64,000 nucleotides of DNA from Rhabdothermincola_A sp041688815 (GTDB taxonomy: Bacteria; Actinomycetota; Acidimicrobiia; Acidimicrobiales; Acidimicrobilacustridaceae), in NCBI GenBank assembly GCA_041688815.1, contig JBDNHK010000007.1, positions 20,851-84,850 on the forward strand. Direction: 5' to 3'. Of this stretch, positions 8,056-16,720 are shown piece by piece (the stretch's first letter is position 1; the number at the start of each line of letters is the position of its first letter). The notes under the pieces are model-generated. The model did no database searches. It was not told where the DNA came from and saw only the letters and a list, made by a program, of their open reading frames with translations. Position numbers and translations under genes: made by a program.

Positions 8056-9167
8056 GTCAGGACGTGGTACTCGAGCTGGTCGTCCACGGTGCGGCGTTCA
8101 GCCTTCCCCGCGAGCCGGAGATGCTCGAGGTGGGCGTAGGTCTCGCTGTCGGCCATGGGGCCCCGGCTGCGGGGCGAGAAGAGCTCCTCGGACCAGCGGG
8201 TGACCTCCGCCCATCCGACCTCGGGAGAGGCTGCGACCAGGTCGGCGAGCCGGTTGGCGTGGTGTTCCTTGATGGCTTCGCAGCGGCCGGCCAGGTCGGA
8301 GAAGGGGTGGCCGTGGGCGGGCAGGACCTGGGTGACTCCCTCGAGGGCGGCCACCTTGTCGAGGTTGGCCAGGTAGGCGGTGAGGGGGTCGCCGCCCATG
8401 AGCCCGGCGATGTGGGGGGTGATGGTGGGCAGGACGTGATCGCCGCTGAGCACGATTCCGTCCTCGGGGGACCACATGCACAGGTGGTCGTGGGTGTGGC
8501 CGGGGGTGGTGAGGGCCACCCAGTCGCGATCGCCGAGGCGCACGATGTCGCGGTCGTCGACGGCGATGGTGGGCTTGGGCACCCGCATCCACTCGAGTTC
8601 GTCGAGTCGGCCTTCGGCGATGGCGTTGCGGAGGCGCGTCCGGAAGTTGGCCATGCCCGGGATGGTCTTCTCGAGCTCGCGGAGCTCGTTCTCGTCGAGG
8701 TCGGCGTCGGCGGCGAGGAGGGTGGCCGCCTCACCTTCGTCGGCGGGGGTGAGGGGTTCGAGCGGGGTCTCCTCGAGGTCGAGCAGGTCGGACCACTTGC
8801 GGAACATCCTGGAGGTGAGCACGTCGGAGCCGGCGGCCTCGACCAGTCGGTGGGCCCCACCGAAGTGATCGGGGTGGGAGTGGGTGACATACACCGTGTG
8901 CACGCGCGCCAGCGGGATGTTGGCCGCCTTCAGCCGGTCGAGCAGGGCGTCCCACGATTCCTGGGAGGGCAGGCCGGGGTCGACGAGGGTCACGCCGCGG
9001 CTGTCCTCGATGGCGTAGGTGTTGACGTGCCCCAGCCCGGTGAAGTTGGTGGGAAGTTGCAGGCGCAGGATGCCAGGGCCCACCTCGGTGATCTCGGTGG
9101 ACGCTTCCTCCTGTTCCTGCTTGGGGATGCGTACCGGCGGATGCTCGTGTGGGTGCGAATCGGTCAC
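8052..9167 (-). CDS. Metallo-beta-lactamase-fold hydrolase (371 aa)
   Basis: The zinc motif HSHPDHFGG (about residues 95-103) is followed by TTPGHTHDH, SGDHVLP and PAHGH, so all metal ligands are present. An insertion rich in acidic residues (about 125-190) lies between the first and second motifs. The C-terminal 60 residues resemble the small helical tail of glyoxalase II-like proteins. It is cotranscribed with an MFS exporter. The GTG start is preceded at 6 bases by TAGCGT (9174-9179, minus strand), so it is probably leaderless. Function is not known beyond hydrolase. Confidence 0.85.
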   Translation of the reverse strand: MTDSHPHEHPPVRIPKQEQEEASTEITEVGPGILRLQLPTNFTGLGHVNTYAIEDSRGVTLVDPGLPSQESWDALLDRLKAANIPLARVHTVYVTHSHPDHFGGAHRLVEAAGSDVLTSRMFRKWSDLLDLEETPLEPLTPADEGEAATLLAADADLDENELRELEKTIPGMANFRTRLRNAIAEGRLDELEWMRVPKPTIAVDDRDIVRLGDRDWVALTTPGHTHDHLCMWSPEDGIVLSGDHVLPTITPHIAGLMGGDPLTAYLANLDKVAALEGVTQVLPAHGHPFSDLAGRCEAIKEHHANRLADLVAASPEVGWAEVTRWSEELFSPRSRGPMADSETYAHLEHLRLAGKAERRTVDDQLEYHVLT

Positions 9168-9235
9168 TCGGCGACGCTACCCACATTCGGCCGGGGCCGA
9201 TGTCGACAGGCGGCCGTGGCCCGGCCGACTCGGGT

Positions 9236-9781
<546 letters not shown>

Positions 9782-9820
9782 CCGATGAATCTACCGACAC
9801 CCCCGCCTACGATCGCCACC
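9782..9820. promoter_or_regulatory. Compact divergent leaderless promoters, orn / dut
   Basis: The whole 39-base spacer between two start codons holds TAGATT on the minus strand (9788-9793, 6 bases from the orn GTG) and TACGAT on the plus strand (9808-9813, 7 bases from the dut GTG). The -35 region of each promoter must lie inside the coding sequence of the other gene. Polymerase cannot occupy both at once, so the two promoters should compete. Confidence 0.55.
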
Positions 9821-10267
9821 GTGCTCGAACTCCCGGTGCTGCGCCTCGACCCCACCCTGCCCCTGCCGGCCTACGCCCGCCCCGGTGATGCCGGGCTCGA
9901 CCTGTGCGCGCGAGCCGACGCCGTGCTCCCGGCCGGAGGGGGTCGCGCCCTCGTGCCCACGGGGCTGGCCGTGGCCATACCCGAAGGGCATGCCGGCTTC
10001 ATCCAGCCCCGCAGCGGCCTGGCCCTGGCCCATGGCGTCACGTGCCTCAACACGCCCGGGCTCATCGACAGCGGGTATCGAGGCGAGCTCAAGGTGCTGT
10101 TGGTGAACACCGACCCCGCCGAGGACTTCGTGGTGCAGCGGGGGGAGCGCATCGCCCAGCTCGTGGTGCAGCGGGTGGAGCACGCCCAGCTGGTCGAGGT
10201 GGCCGACTTCGACCACTTGGGTGAGTCGAGCAGGGGTGAGGGCGGCTTCGGCCACACCGGCCGCTGA
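9821..10267 (+). CDS. dut: dUTP diphosphatase
   Basis: Dut converts dUTP to dUMP and keeps uracil out of DNA. The 148-residue protein has the trimeric dUTPase motifs in order: motif 1 PGDAGLDL, motif 2 PRSGLA, motif 3 GLIDSGYRGEL, motif 4 RIAQLVV, and a C-terminal GEGGFGHTG, the motif 5 arm that covers the active site. The GTG at 9821 was chosen over the ATG at 9785 because it begins the conserved beta strand and sits 7 bases after TACGAT. It runs towards the RsbW-like gene. Confidence 0.95.
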   Translation: MLELPVLRLDPTLPLPAYARPGDAGLDLCARADAVLPAGGGRALVPTGLAVAIPEGHAGFIQPRSGLALAHGVTCLNTPGLIDSGYRGELKVLLVNTDPAEDFVVQRGERIAQLVVQRVEHAQLVEVADFDHLGESSRGEGGFGHTGR

Positions 10268-10275
10268 GCACCGGC

Positions 10276-10749
10276 TCAGTACAGGGTCAGTACCACGCGG
10301 CTCGCAGCCGGGTCGATGGTGGTGACCTCGACCGGCCAGGGCACCAACTCGTGGAACCTCGACAGGGCGATGCGGTCGTCGGGTCCGTCGAACGGGTCGG
10401 TGCGCGCCGGTGACAGGCGGAGTCCGATCGTCATGGCTTCGGAGTCGGCCATGGTCAGCACCAGGCGTCGCGAAGGCTCGGTGGCCGCCGATCGGGTGAC
10501 GTCGTCCGATGCCGCCGACCCTGCTCTGAGCAGCAGGATCAGCGCTTCGTCGACGGCGATGCGCAGGTCCTCGATCACTGCGACCTCGACCCCCCGGCGC
10601 ACTGCCGCGGCCGACACCGCGACCCGAACCACCCGGGCGAATCGGGACTCGGCTGGGACCTCCAGCCGCACCTCGTTCGCCACCGGGGCCACCGACGCCG
10701 AGGCGGCTTCGGTCGCCGCCCCCTCGCTTTCGTGCGGTCCGGCGTCCAT
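10276..10749 (-). CDS. RsbW-like anti-sigma / serine kinase ATPase domain protein
   Basis: The 157-residue protein resembles the HATPase_c fold of RsbW/SpoIIAB: a basic first helix (SRFARVVRVAVSA), then the N-box region DLRIAVDEALILLL near residue 65, then a weak glycine region (MTIGLRLSP). The G2 box GTGL of active kinases is not clear, so ATP binding is uncertain. RsbW proteins hold stress sigma factors inactive. The ATG at 10749 was chosen as the first start that gives a normal family length. No sigma factor or anti-anti-sigma gene is adjacent. It stands next to PNPOx and sensor kinase genes, which suggests a stress-response setting. Confidence 0.6.
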   Translation of the reverse strand: MDAGPHESEGAATEAASASVAPVANEVRLEVPAESRFARVVRVAVSAAAVRRGVEVAVIEDLRIAVDEALILLLRAGSAASDDVTRSAATEPSRRLVLTMADSEAMTIGLRLSPARTDPFDGPDDRIALSRFHELVPWPVEVTTIDPAASRVVLTLY

Positions 10750-10827
10750 GGCCCACTCTGGCACGGTCGGTGTTCTGTGCGCAGCCGGGTCGTTCGACCT
10801 TGGCCCCCGCCGCTCCGCGCCCTCACC

Positions 10828-11241
10828 ATGGTGCTCGTGGAAGTAGATGCGGCGGGCTGGGAGGTGTTGAGTCGCTCGGCGTGCCTCGAGTTGCTGGACA
10901 CCGTGCGGGTGGGAAGGATCGGTGTCTCGATCGACGCGCTGCCCGTGGTCGTGCCCGTGAGGTTCAGCCTCGGTGAGGGGGAGGTCGTGGTGGACCTCTT
11001 CGGCACCGAGCGCCTCTCCACCGCCCTCGTCGGGGCCATCGTGGCCTTCGAGGCCGGTCGCCTCGATCTCTGGTCGGGTGGCGCCTGGACCGTCCTCGTG
11101 CAGGGCGTGTCGCGGTTGTACGCCAACACCGCGTCGGGCTCCGGGGGGCCGAGAACCTTGCGGGGTCGGGCCCTGGCCCCGAACTGCGGGCCTCTGGCCG
11201 GCATCAGCACCGAGCTGGTGTCGGGCCGACGGCACCGGTGA
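10828..11241 (+). CDS. Pyridoxamine 5'-phosphate oxidase-like flavin-fold protein
   Basis: The 137-residue protein starts with the pattern LSRSACLELLDTVRVGRIG and continues as a split-barrel FMN-binding fold (PVVVPVRF, then VVDLFGTE). It is paralogous to the protein at 15581-16012, which shares the CLELL...VGRI start. Such proteins bind FMN or F420 and often belong to hypoxia or dormancy regulons in mycobacteria. The C-terminal 30 residues do not look like the family. The start codon is uncertain: no Shine-Dalgarno and no close -10 hexamer was found before the ATG. Confidence 0.7.
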   Translation: MVLVEVDAAGWEVLSRSACLELLDTVRVGRIGVSIDALPVVVPVRFSLGEGEVVVDLFGTERLSTALVGAIVAFEAGRLDLWSGGAWTVLVQGVSRLYANTASGSGGPRTLRGRALAPNCGPLAGISTELVSGRRHR

Positions 11242-11298
11242 GTCATCCACCGCACTTCGGTCCGTCATTCGGCGCTGATCGGTGACATCTGGCCCCGC

Positions 11299-12439
11299 TC
11301 AAGAGTCGAGGGGCACCCGCCACACCAACTCGGCGCCTCCGTGCTCGCCGGGGTCCAGGCTGGTGGTGCCTCCCAGGCGATCGACCCGGGTCTGCATGTT
11401 GCGCAGTCCTCGACCGCTGGTGCTCTGGGTGGTCGGTGGTCGGTGGTCCGTTGCCGTCATCGGTGACGACCAGCTGCAGCGCGGAGTCCGCCACCTGCAA
11501 CCTCACGACGACCTTCGTCGCGTCGGCGTGCCGGGCCACATTGGTGACGGCCTCGCGCGTGACGGCGAGCACCTGGTCGGCGAGGTCGGAGGGCACGGTC
11601 AGGTCGACCGGCCCCTGGAACCGGACCTCGTCCTCGAGGCCCGCGGGTCCGGCCACCTCGGTGACGATGTCCAGGACCTCCCGGCGCAGGCTGCGACCGG
11701 GAAGGCGCTGGCGCTGGAGCTCGAAGATCGTCGTGCGGATGTGGCGGATGGTGTCGTCGAGGTCGGTGACGGCCAGGTCGAGACGCTCGGCCAGTGCGGT
11801 GTCGTCGACGCGGGCGGCCAACCCCTGCAGGCCGAGGCCGGTGGCGAAGAGCCGTTGGACCACGGTGTCGTGTAGTTCCCGGGGGACGCGTTCTCGGTCC
11901 TCGACCATCCGCAGCTCACCAAAGCGCTCGTGCAGCCGGACATTGTCGATCGCGACCCCCGCCGCCGCCGCCAGGGCGATGGCGAACTCCTCGTCGGTCT
12001 CCGTGAACCGTTCACCGCTGGCTTTCTCGGTGAGGTGGAGGTTGCCGAACACCTCACCGCGAACGCGGATGGGCACTCCCAGGAACGTGGTCATGCGCGG
12101 GTGGTTCGGCGGGAAGCCGAAGCTGTCCGGGTGGGTGGAGAGGTCCGACAAGCGGATGGGCTGGGGGTCGGTGATGAGCAGCCCCAGTACCCCGAGGCCC
12201 TGGGGCAGGGCCCCGATCAGCCTGACGTCTTCGTCGGGGACACCGATGGTGAGGAACTCGGTGAGGTGCGTGCCCGTCGGGTCGAGCACGCCGAGTGCTC
12301 CGTAACGGGCGCCGACCAGGGCCATCGCACTCTCGAGGATGCGTCGCAGCACGAGCGGCAGGTCGAGCGCCGAGTTGACCGACGCGCTCGCATCGAGGAG
12401 ATGCCGAAGCTCCTTGACGTCCACGTCACGGCCGGCCAC
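11299..12439 (-). pseudogene. DevS/DosS-like GAF sensor histidine kinase, frameshifted in the ATPase domain
   Basis: The protein has one GAF domain (residues about 20-165; GARYGALGV, FLGVPIRVRGEVFGNLHL) and a HisKA_3 domain with the phosphorylated histidine in RELHDTVVQRLFATG. The ATPase domain starts normally (EAVTNVARHA, then TDDGNG near residue 328). After that the open frame gives non-kinase sequence to 11243, while the true C-terminal part (SGRGLRNM, then GGAELVWRVPL) continues in another frame to a stop at 11299. The shift falls in three copies of GGTGGTC at 11428-11448; deleting one copy restores a single frame. The GTG start follows TACGGT by 7 bases. It is either a pseudogene or a phase-variable gene. 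Confidence 0.85.
11428..11448. repeat. 7-bp tandem repeat (GGTGGTC x3) at the kinase frameshift
   Basis: Three perfect, adjacent copies of GGTGGTC occupy 21 bases. In the kinase reading direction the unit reads GACCACC. Two copies would keep TDDGNG in frame with SGRGLRNM; three copies shift the frame. A 7-bp unit is not a multiple of 3, so each gain or loss of a unit switches the frame. Confidence 0.9.
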
Positions 12440-12504
12440 GCGGTGGACCGTAACGGGCGCCGGCGTCGTGAGTTCTGACGACCCCGTCGGTCGGATGCCC
12501 GGGA

Positions 12505-12951
12505 GTCCGGAGTCGACTCCCCGACCTTCGCTGCCTGTTGCTCACCTCCTATGCCGACGACGAGGCGCTCTTCGACGCCATCATGGCGGGGGCCTCGGGG
12601 TACGTCCTCAAGCAGATCCGCGACGCGGAGTTGCTCGAAGCCGTGCGCACCGTGGCCTCGGGTCAGTCGCTGCTCGACCCCAAGGTCACCGCCCGGGTGC
12701 TCGATCGATTGCGTCACGGTTCGTCGGGCGATGCCCTACTCGATTCGTTGACCGATCAGGAGCGGCGGATCTTCGATCTGCTGGCCGAAGGCCTCACCAA
12801 CCGCGAGATCGCCGAGCGCATGTTCCTGGCCGAGAAGACGATAAAGAACTACGTGTCGAACTTCTTGGCCAAGATGGGGATGCAACGACGCACCGAAGCC
12901 GCGGTGTACGCCGCCCGCCGGAGCGAACGTCAACGCCGCTCCGTCGACTAG
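12505..12951 (+). pseudogene. DevR/DosR-like (NarL family) response regulator lacking its receiver N-terminus
   Basis: The open frame contains the second half of a receiver domain (LLTSYADDEALFDAI, then the conserved Lys in GYVLKQIR) and a complete LuxR-type helix-turn-helix (LTDQERRIFDLLAEGLTNREIAERMF, then KNYVSNFLAKMG). The sequence is very close to mycobacterial and streptomycete DevR. Homology reaches back to about 12505 (VRSRLPDLRC) and then stops. An in-frame TGA lies at 12469, and the phosphoacceptor aspartate and acidic pocket are absent. Only 98 bases separate this frame from the divergent kinase start, too few for the missing 55-65 residues. Translation from the TTG at 12538 could still make a DNA-binding fragment. 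It converges with the ATPase gene; the two TAG stops overlap in one CTAG. Confidence 0.8.
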
Positions 12952-15344
12952 CGGGCTGAACCGATCTCGCGGGCGTCGACCGGTGGCGGTGCCCAACCGC
13001 TCAGGTGCCATCCGGTCTGCAGCAGTCCGCCGGCGATGGCGCCGAGGCCGATGGCCGCGGCGATTCCCATCGGATCGGGCAGTACCAGGGCAAAGTAATT
13101 GCGGAACCAAGGAATCGACAGGGCGCCGATGAAGAGGAGGGCCATGGCCACGACCAGCCCACCCCGCCAGGTCGTGAGGGGGCGGCTGAGGAAGGCCAGC
13201 ACCCACAACGCCACGACGAACAGCACGATCACCGCGACGGTGCGGGCTTCGGCCAGATCGTCGTCGGTGCCGGCGCGGGCGACCAGGTAGGCGGTGAAGG
13301 TGGCGACGGCCGCGACCAGACCGGCGGGCACGGCGAAGCGCAGCACCCGGCGCAGGAAGCCCGGTTGGGCCAGTCGGGCGTTGGGGGCGAGGGCCAGGAA
13401 GAACCCGGGGATGCCGATCGTGAGCGCGGAGATGATCGTGAAGTGACGGGGGAGGAAGGGGAAGGGCAGCTGGGTCACTCCGACGGCGAGGGCCAGGGCC
13501 ACGGCGTAGAAGGTCTTGGTCAGGAAGAGGTTGGCGACTCGCTCCACGTTGGCGATGACCCGCCGCCCCTCGGCCACCACCGACGGGAACACGGCGAAGT
13601 CGTTGTCGAGCAGCACGAAGCGGGCCACGGCCCGAGCGGCGGGCGAGCCGGCCCCCATGGCCACCCCGATGTCGGCGTCCTTCAGCGCCAACGTGTCGTT
13701 CACCCCGTCGCCGGTCATGGCCACGGTGTGGCCCCGGCTCTGGAGGGCATGCACCATCGCTCGCTTCTGCTGGGGGGTGACCCGTCCGAACACCGAGTGC
13801 GACTCCATGATCTCGGCCAGGGCTTCCTGGTCGTCGGGCAGGGTGCGGGCGTCGACGGGGTGCGCCGCGCCGGGCACACCGACCCGTTCGGCCACCGCCC
13901 CGACCGTCACCGGGCTGTCGCCGGAGATCACCTTGACGGTGACGTCCTGCGAGCCGAAGTAGGAGATGGTGTCGGGTGCCGACGGTCGGAGCTGCTCGTC
14001 GAGCACCACGAGCGCCACTGGATCGAGGCCGGTCGGGAGCCCTTCGCCGGTCAGCCCCTCCGGGGCGGCGGCCAAGAGCAGCACCCGCCGACCGCGACTG
14101 GCGTAGTGGTCGAGTCGCTCGCGCGCTGCGTCGGCATCGTCGGCATCGATGGCGTGGGTGAGCAGGATGTCCGGGGCGCCGAGCAGCCAGGCACCGTGAT
14201 CGGCGAAGGTCGCGGCGCTCCACTTGCGCCCCGACGAGAAGGGCACGATCTCGGTCGTCGTCCAACCCGGTGGGGTGTCGTAGTGGGCCACGATGGCCGC
14301 GAGGCTGGGGTTGGGGTGGTCATCGGTCGCGCCGAGCGCGGCCAGCACGAGCGCGGGATCGGCGCCGGAGCGGGGCTCGCCAAGGTGTTCGACGTTGGCC
14401 AGGGTGAGGGTGCCCTCGGTCAACGTTCCGGTCTTGTCGAGGCAGATGACGTCGACGCGAGCCAGACCCTCGATCGCGGCGATCTCCTGGGTGAGCACGT
14501 TCTGGCGGGCCAGGCGCGTGGCGCCCACGGCGAAGGCGATGCTGGTGAGCAGCACGAGTCCCTCGGGCACCATCGCCACCAGCCCCGCCACCGATCCCTG
14601 CACGGCTTCGACCGCGCCGACGTCGGCCGCCAACTGGGCCGAGACGAGCAGGACCCCGGTGGGGATCATCATGATGCTCACCAACTTGATGACCCGGTTG
14701 ATGCCGTTGCGCAGCTCGCTGTTCACCAGCGAGAAGCGGCGGGCTTCGCTCGACAAGCGGAACGCATAGGCGTCGGCGCCCACGTGGGTGGCCTGGATGG
14801 CACCGCGGCCGGCCACCACGAAGCTGCCCGACATCACCTCGTCACCGACGGCCTTGGCCACCGGGTCGGCTTCGCCGGTGAGGAGGGACTCGTCGATCTC
14901 GAGTCCACCGGCGTCGAGGACCACACCGTCCACCGCGATCTGGTCCCCGAGCCGCAGCACGACGACGTCGTCCTGCACCATCTCCTTCGACGCGATCTCG
15001 ATGACCTCTGCGTTGCGTCGCACCTGCGAACGGGGGGCGTTGAGCACGGCCAGCCGGTCGAGGGACCGCTTGGCTCGCACCTCCTGCACGATGCCGATGG
15101 CGGCGTTGAGCACGAGCACGATCCCGAACAGCGCATCGCGATACTCCCGCACCGCCAGGATCACCACGAGCAACGTGCCGAGCAGGAAGTTGAACGGCGT
15201 GAACACGTTGGCGCGCACGATCTGGCCGATCGACCGGCTCGTCGGATCGGCGACGTCGTTGGTGCGCCCGTCGGCCCGACGCGCCTCCACTTCGGCGGTG
15301 GTGAGCCCGTCGGTGCGGGTCGGGTCAACCATCGGGGCGGTCAT
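12948..15344 (-). CDS. ctpE: P-type cation ATPase, CtpE-like
   Basis: The 798-residue protein has the actuator motif TGEADP (156-161), the phosphorylation motif DKTGTLT (D303), the nucleotide-domain hinge MTGDGVND and 8 to 10 membrane helices. Helix 4 carries MVPEGLVLLTS, the form found in mycobacterial CtpE, which is a calcium transporter. It has no N-terminal heavy-metal domain and no CPC motif, so copper or zinc is unlikely. Calcium or another hard cation is inferred from CtpE similarity. The start has TAGAAA six bases upstream, close to the leaderless pattern. It lies between stress-type genes, as ctpF does in the mycobacterial DosR regulon. Confidence 0.88.
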   Translation of the reverse strand: MTAPMVDPTRTDGLTTAEVEARRADGRTNDVADPTSRSIGQIVRANVFTPFNFLLGTLLVVILAVREYRDALFGIVLVLNAAIGIVQEVRAKRSLDRLAVLNAPRSQVRRNAEVIEIASKEMVQDDVVVLRLGDQIAVDGVVLDAGGLEIDESLLTGEADPVAKAVGDEVMSGSFVVAGRGAIQATHVGADAYAFRLSSEARRFSLVNSELRNGINRVIKLVSIMMIPTGVLLVSAQLAADVGAVEAVQGSVAGLVAMVPEGLVLLTSIAFAVGATRLARQNVLTQEIAAIEGLARVDVICLDKTGTLTEGTLTLANVEHLGEPRSGADPALVLAALGATDDHPNPSLAAIVAHYDTPPGWTTTEIVPFSSGRKWSAATFADHGAWLLGAPDILLTHAIDADDADAARERLDHYASRGRRVLLLAAAPEGLTGEGLPTGLDPVALVVLDEQLRPSAPDTISYFGSQDVTVKVISGDSPVTVGAVAERVGVPGAAHPVDARTLPDDQEALAEIMESHSVFGRVTPQQKRAMVHALQSRGHTVAMTGDGVNDTLALKDADIGVAMGAGSPAARAVARFVLLDNDFAVFPSVVAEGRRVIANVERVANLFLTKTFYAVALALAVGVTQLPFPFLPRHFTIISALTIGIPGFFLALAPNARLAQPGFLRRVLRFAVPAGLVAAVATFTAYLVARAGTDDDLAEARTVAVIVLFVVALWVLAFLSRPLTTWRGGLVVAMALLFIGALSIPWFRNYFALVLPDPMGIAAAIGLGAIAGGLLQTGWHLSGWAPPPVDAREIGSAR

Positions 15345-15384
15345 CGGCTGTTTCTAGTGCAGGTCGGACGGCGGATGAGGCGAC

Positions 15385-15567
15385 TCAGGTCCGGCCGATG
15401 GGCACGACCACCACGGGGAGCTGCCGGTGCTCGTCGGTGAGCTGCTCGGCCCGCGCCCCGCGGGTGTGGCTCTCGAAGTCCTGCGTGTCGTAGCCGGCGA
15501 AGTCCGGTTCGCCGGCCGCGCCGGGGGAGTCGCCACCGTCGAACGCGCGAGGATGTTCTCGCCGCAC
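15385..15567 (-). CDS. Hypothetical 60-residue protein, possible universal-stress-protein remnant
   Basis: A GTG-initiated frame encodes 60 residues that are rich in Asp, Glu and Gly and end with RQLPVVVVPIGRT. That ending resembles the last beta strand of universal stress proteins, which often read PVVVVP. The preceding ATP-binding GSRG motif is missing, so at most it is a fragment. Codon usage is compatible with coding. It is divergent from the PNPOx-like gene at 15581. Low confidence that it is expressed. Confidence 0.25.
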   Translation of the reverse strand: MRREHPRAFDGGDSPGAAGEPDFAGYDTQDFESHTRGARAEQLTDEHRQLPVVVVPIGRT

Positions 15568-15580
15568 CACGGAGGTCTCC

Positions 15581-16012
15581 ATGCGTCTGATCGACACCCG
15601 AACCGGCATCGAGGTCCTCGACCGGGCCCAGTGCCTCGAGTTGCTCTCGTCCACCGACGTGGGGCGCATCGCCGTGGTCGAGGCCGGCCACCCGGTGATC
15701 TTCCCGGTCAACTACGCCATGGACGGTGAGCGCATCGTTTTGCGCACCGCGCCCGGCACCAAGTTCGATGCCGCGCTGCGAGGCTCACCCGTGTGCTTCG
15801 AGATCGACTGGACCGACGCCGAAAGCCGGGCGGCGTGGAGCGTGGTGGTCACGGGTTGGGCGCGTGTCGTCGAGGTTCCCGACGAGCGGGCCCGGGCCGA
15901 GGCCCTCGACCTCGACTCGTGGTCCGACCACGACAAGCCCCGCTTCGTCGCCCTGCACCCCGAACGGGTGACCGGGCGCCGCATCACCCCCATCGAGGCC
16001 CCGACGGGCTGA
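15581..16012 (+). CDS. Pyridoxamine 5'-phosphate oxidase-like flavin-fold protein
   Basis: The 143-residue protein has the pattern DRAQCLELLSSTDVGRIAVVEAGHPVIFPVNY, then TKFDAALRGSPVCFEIDW and WSVVVTGWARVV, the split-barrel fold of small PNPOx-like reductases. Mycobacterial relatives bind flavin or F420 and several are induced by hypoxia. A strong GGAGG (15571-15575) five bases before the ATG fixes the start. It is paralogous to 10828-11241, and the two flank the decayed kinase/regulator pair and the P-type ATPase. Confidence 0.85.
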   Translation: MRLIDTRTGIEVLDRAQCLELLSSTDVGRIAVVEAGHPVIFPVNYAMDGERIVLRTAPGTKFDAALRGSPVCFEIDWTDAESRAAWSVVVTGWARVVEVPDERARAEALDLDSWSDHDKPRFVALHPERVTGRRITPIEAPTG

Positions 16013-16132
16013 CCGCGCCGTGTCGCGCTCGCCGGGGCACACGGTGAGCGTGTTCAAAGCGACCGGGGCCTCGGTGGTCGCCGTCGTCCGGCCGCCGTCG
16101 TCGTTGATGACCACGATGATGCCCGTGCCAGG

Positions 16133-16720
16133 ATGACCCGCGTCATGAGCGTCGAGGCCTTCTCTTCCTTCTTCGCCCTCCTCGCCCTGTTGTGCTGGGC
16201 CGGGGTCGCCGTGGTGGTGACCGTGGCGTTGGTGGATCGCACCCGGGGTCTTCCGCCCGGACTGGGCGCCGTCGGGGCCGATCTGCGCCGGGTGGCGTTG
16301 CTGCTGGCCTGGCTGATCGCCCTGGTCACCACGCTGGGGTCGCTCTACTACTCGAAGGTGCAGGGGTACCCGCCCTGCGAGCTGTGCTGGTATCAGCGCA
16401 TCGCCGTCTACCCCTTCTCGGTGATCCTGGGCATCGCCGCCTGGCGCCGTGATGGCGCCGTCCGCGTCTACGCCGTCCCGGTGTTGGCCATCGGGGCCGC
16501 CGTCGCCGCCTACAACCACTGGATCCAGGCCTATCCGCCCGAATCGGGGTCGGCGTTCTGCACCGCCGACCTGCCCTGCACGGCTCGATACGTGTGGCAG
16601 TTCGGGTTCGTGTCGTTGCCTTTCATGGCCCTTTCGGCCTGTGCGTTCATGATCGTGCTGCTCGCCGTGGCCCGCCCCACCCCCCGGGTGGGCCCCGAAC
16701 TGGAGGAATCCCATGAGTGA
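16133..16720 (+). CDS. dsbB: Disulfide bond formation protein B (DsbB/BdbC family)
   Basis: DsbB reoxidises extracytoplasmic thiol oxidases using quinone. The 195-residue protein has four to five membrane helices, the first redox pair in PPCELCWYQR (C82, C85) and the second pair in the periplasmic loop (C143, C149). PCELCWYQR is the diagnostic DsbB motif. An ATG at 16145 is an alternative start. The stop overlaps the next gene, a membrane-anchored thioredoxin-fold protein, which is the likely partner. Many Actinobacteria use VKOR instead, so a DsbB here is of note. Confidence 0.9.
   Translation: MTRVMSVEAFSSFFALLALLCWAGVAVVVTVALVDRTRGLPPGLGAVGADLRRVALLLAWLIALVTTLGSLYYSKVQGYPPCELCWYQRIAVYPFSVILGIAAWRRDGAVRVYAVPVLAIGAAVAAYNHWIQAYPPESGSAFCTADLPCTARYVWQFGFVSLPFMALSACAFMIVLLAVARPTPRVGPELEESHE

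Noticed and set aside
13005..15440. A very long open frame (over 800 codons) on the plus strand opposite the P-type ATPase.
   Set aside because: It is the GC-rich shadow of the real gene: no recognisable domain, low-complexity His/Gly/Arg content, and the ATPase on the other strand has every catalytic motif.
15385..15567. A decayed universal stress protein.
   Set aside because: Only the last strand (PVVVVP) resembles the family and the ATP-binding motif is absent, so the evidence is too thin for a pseudogene call.
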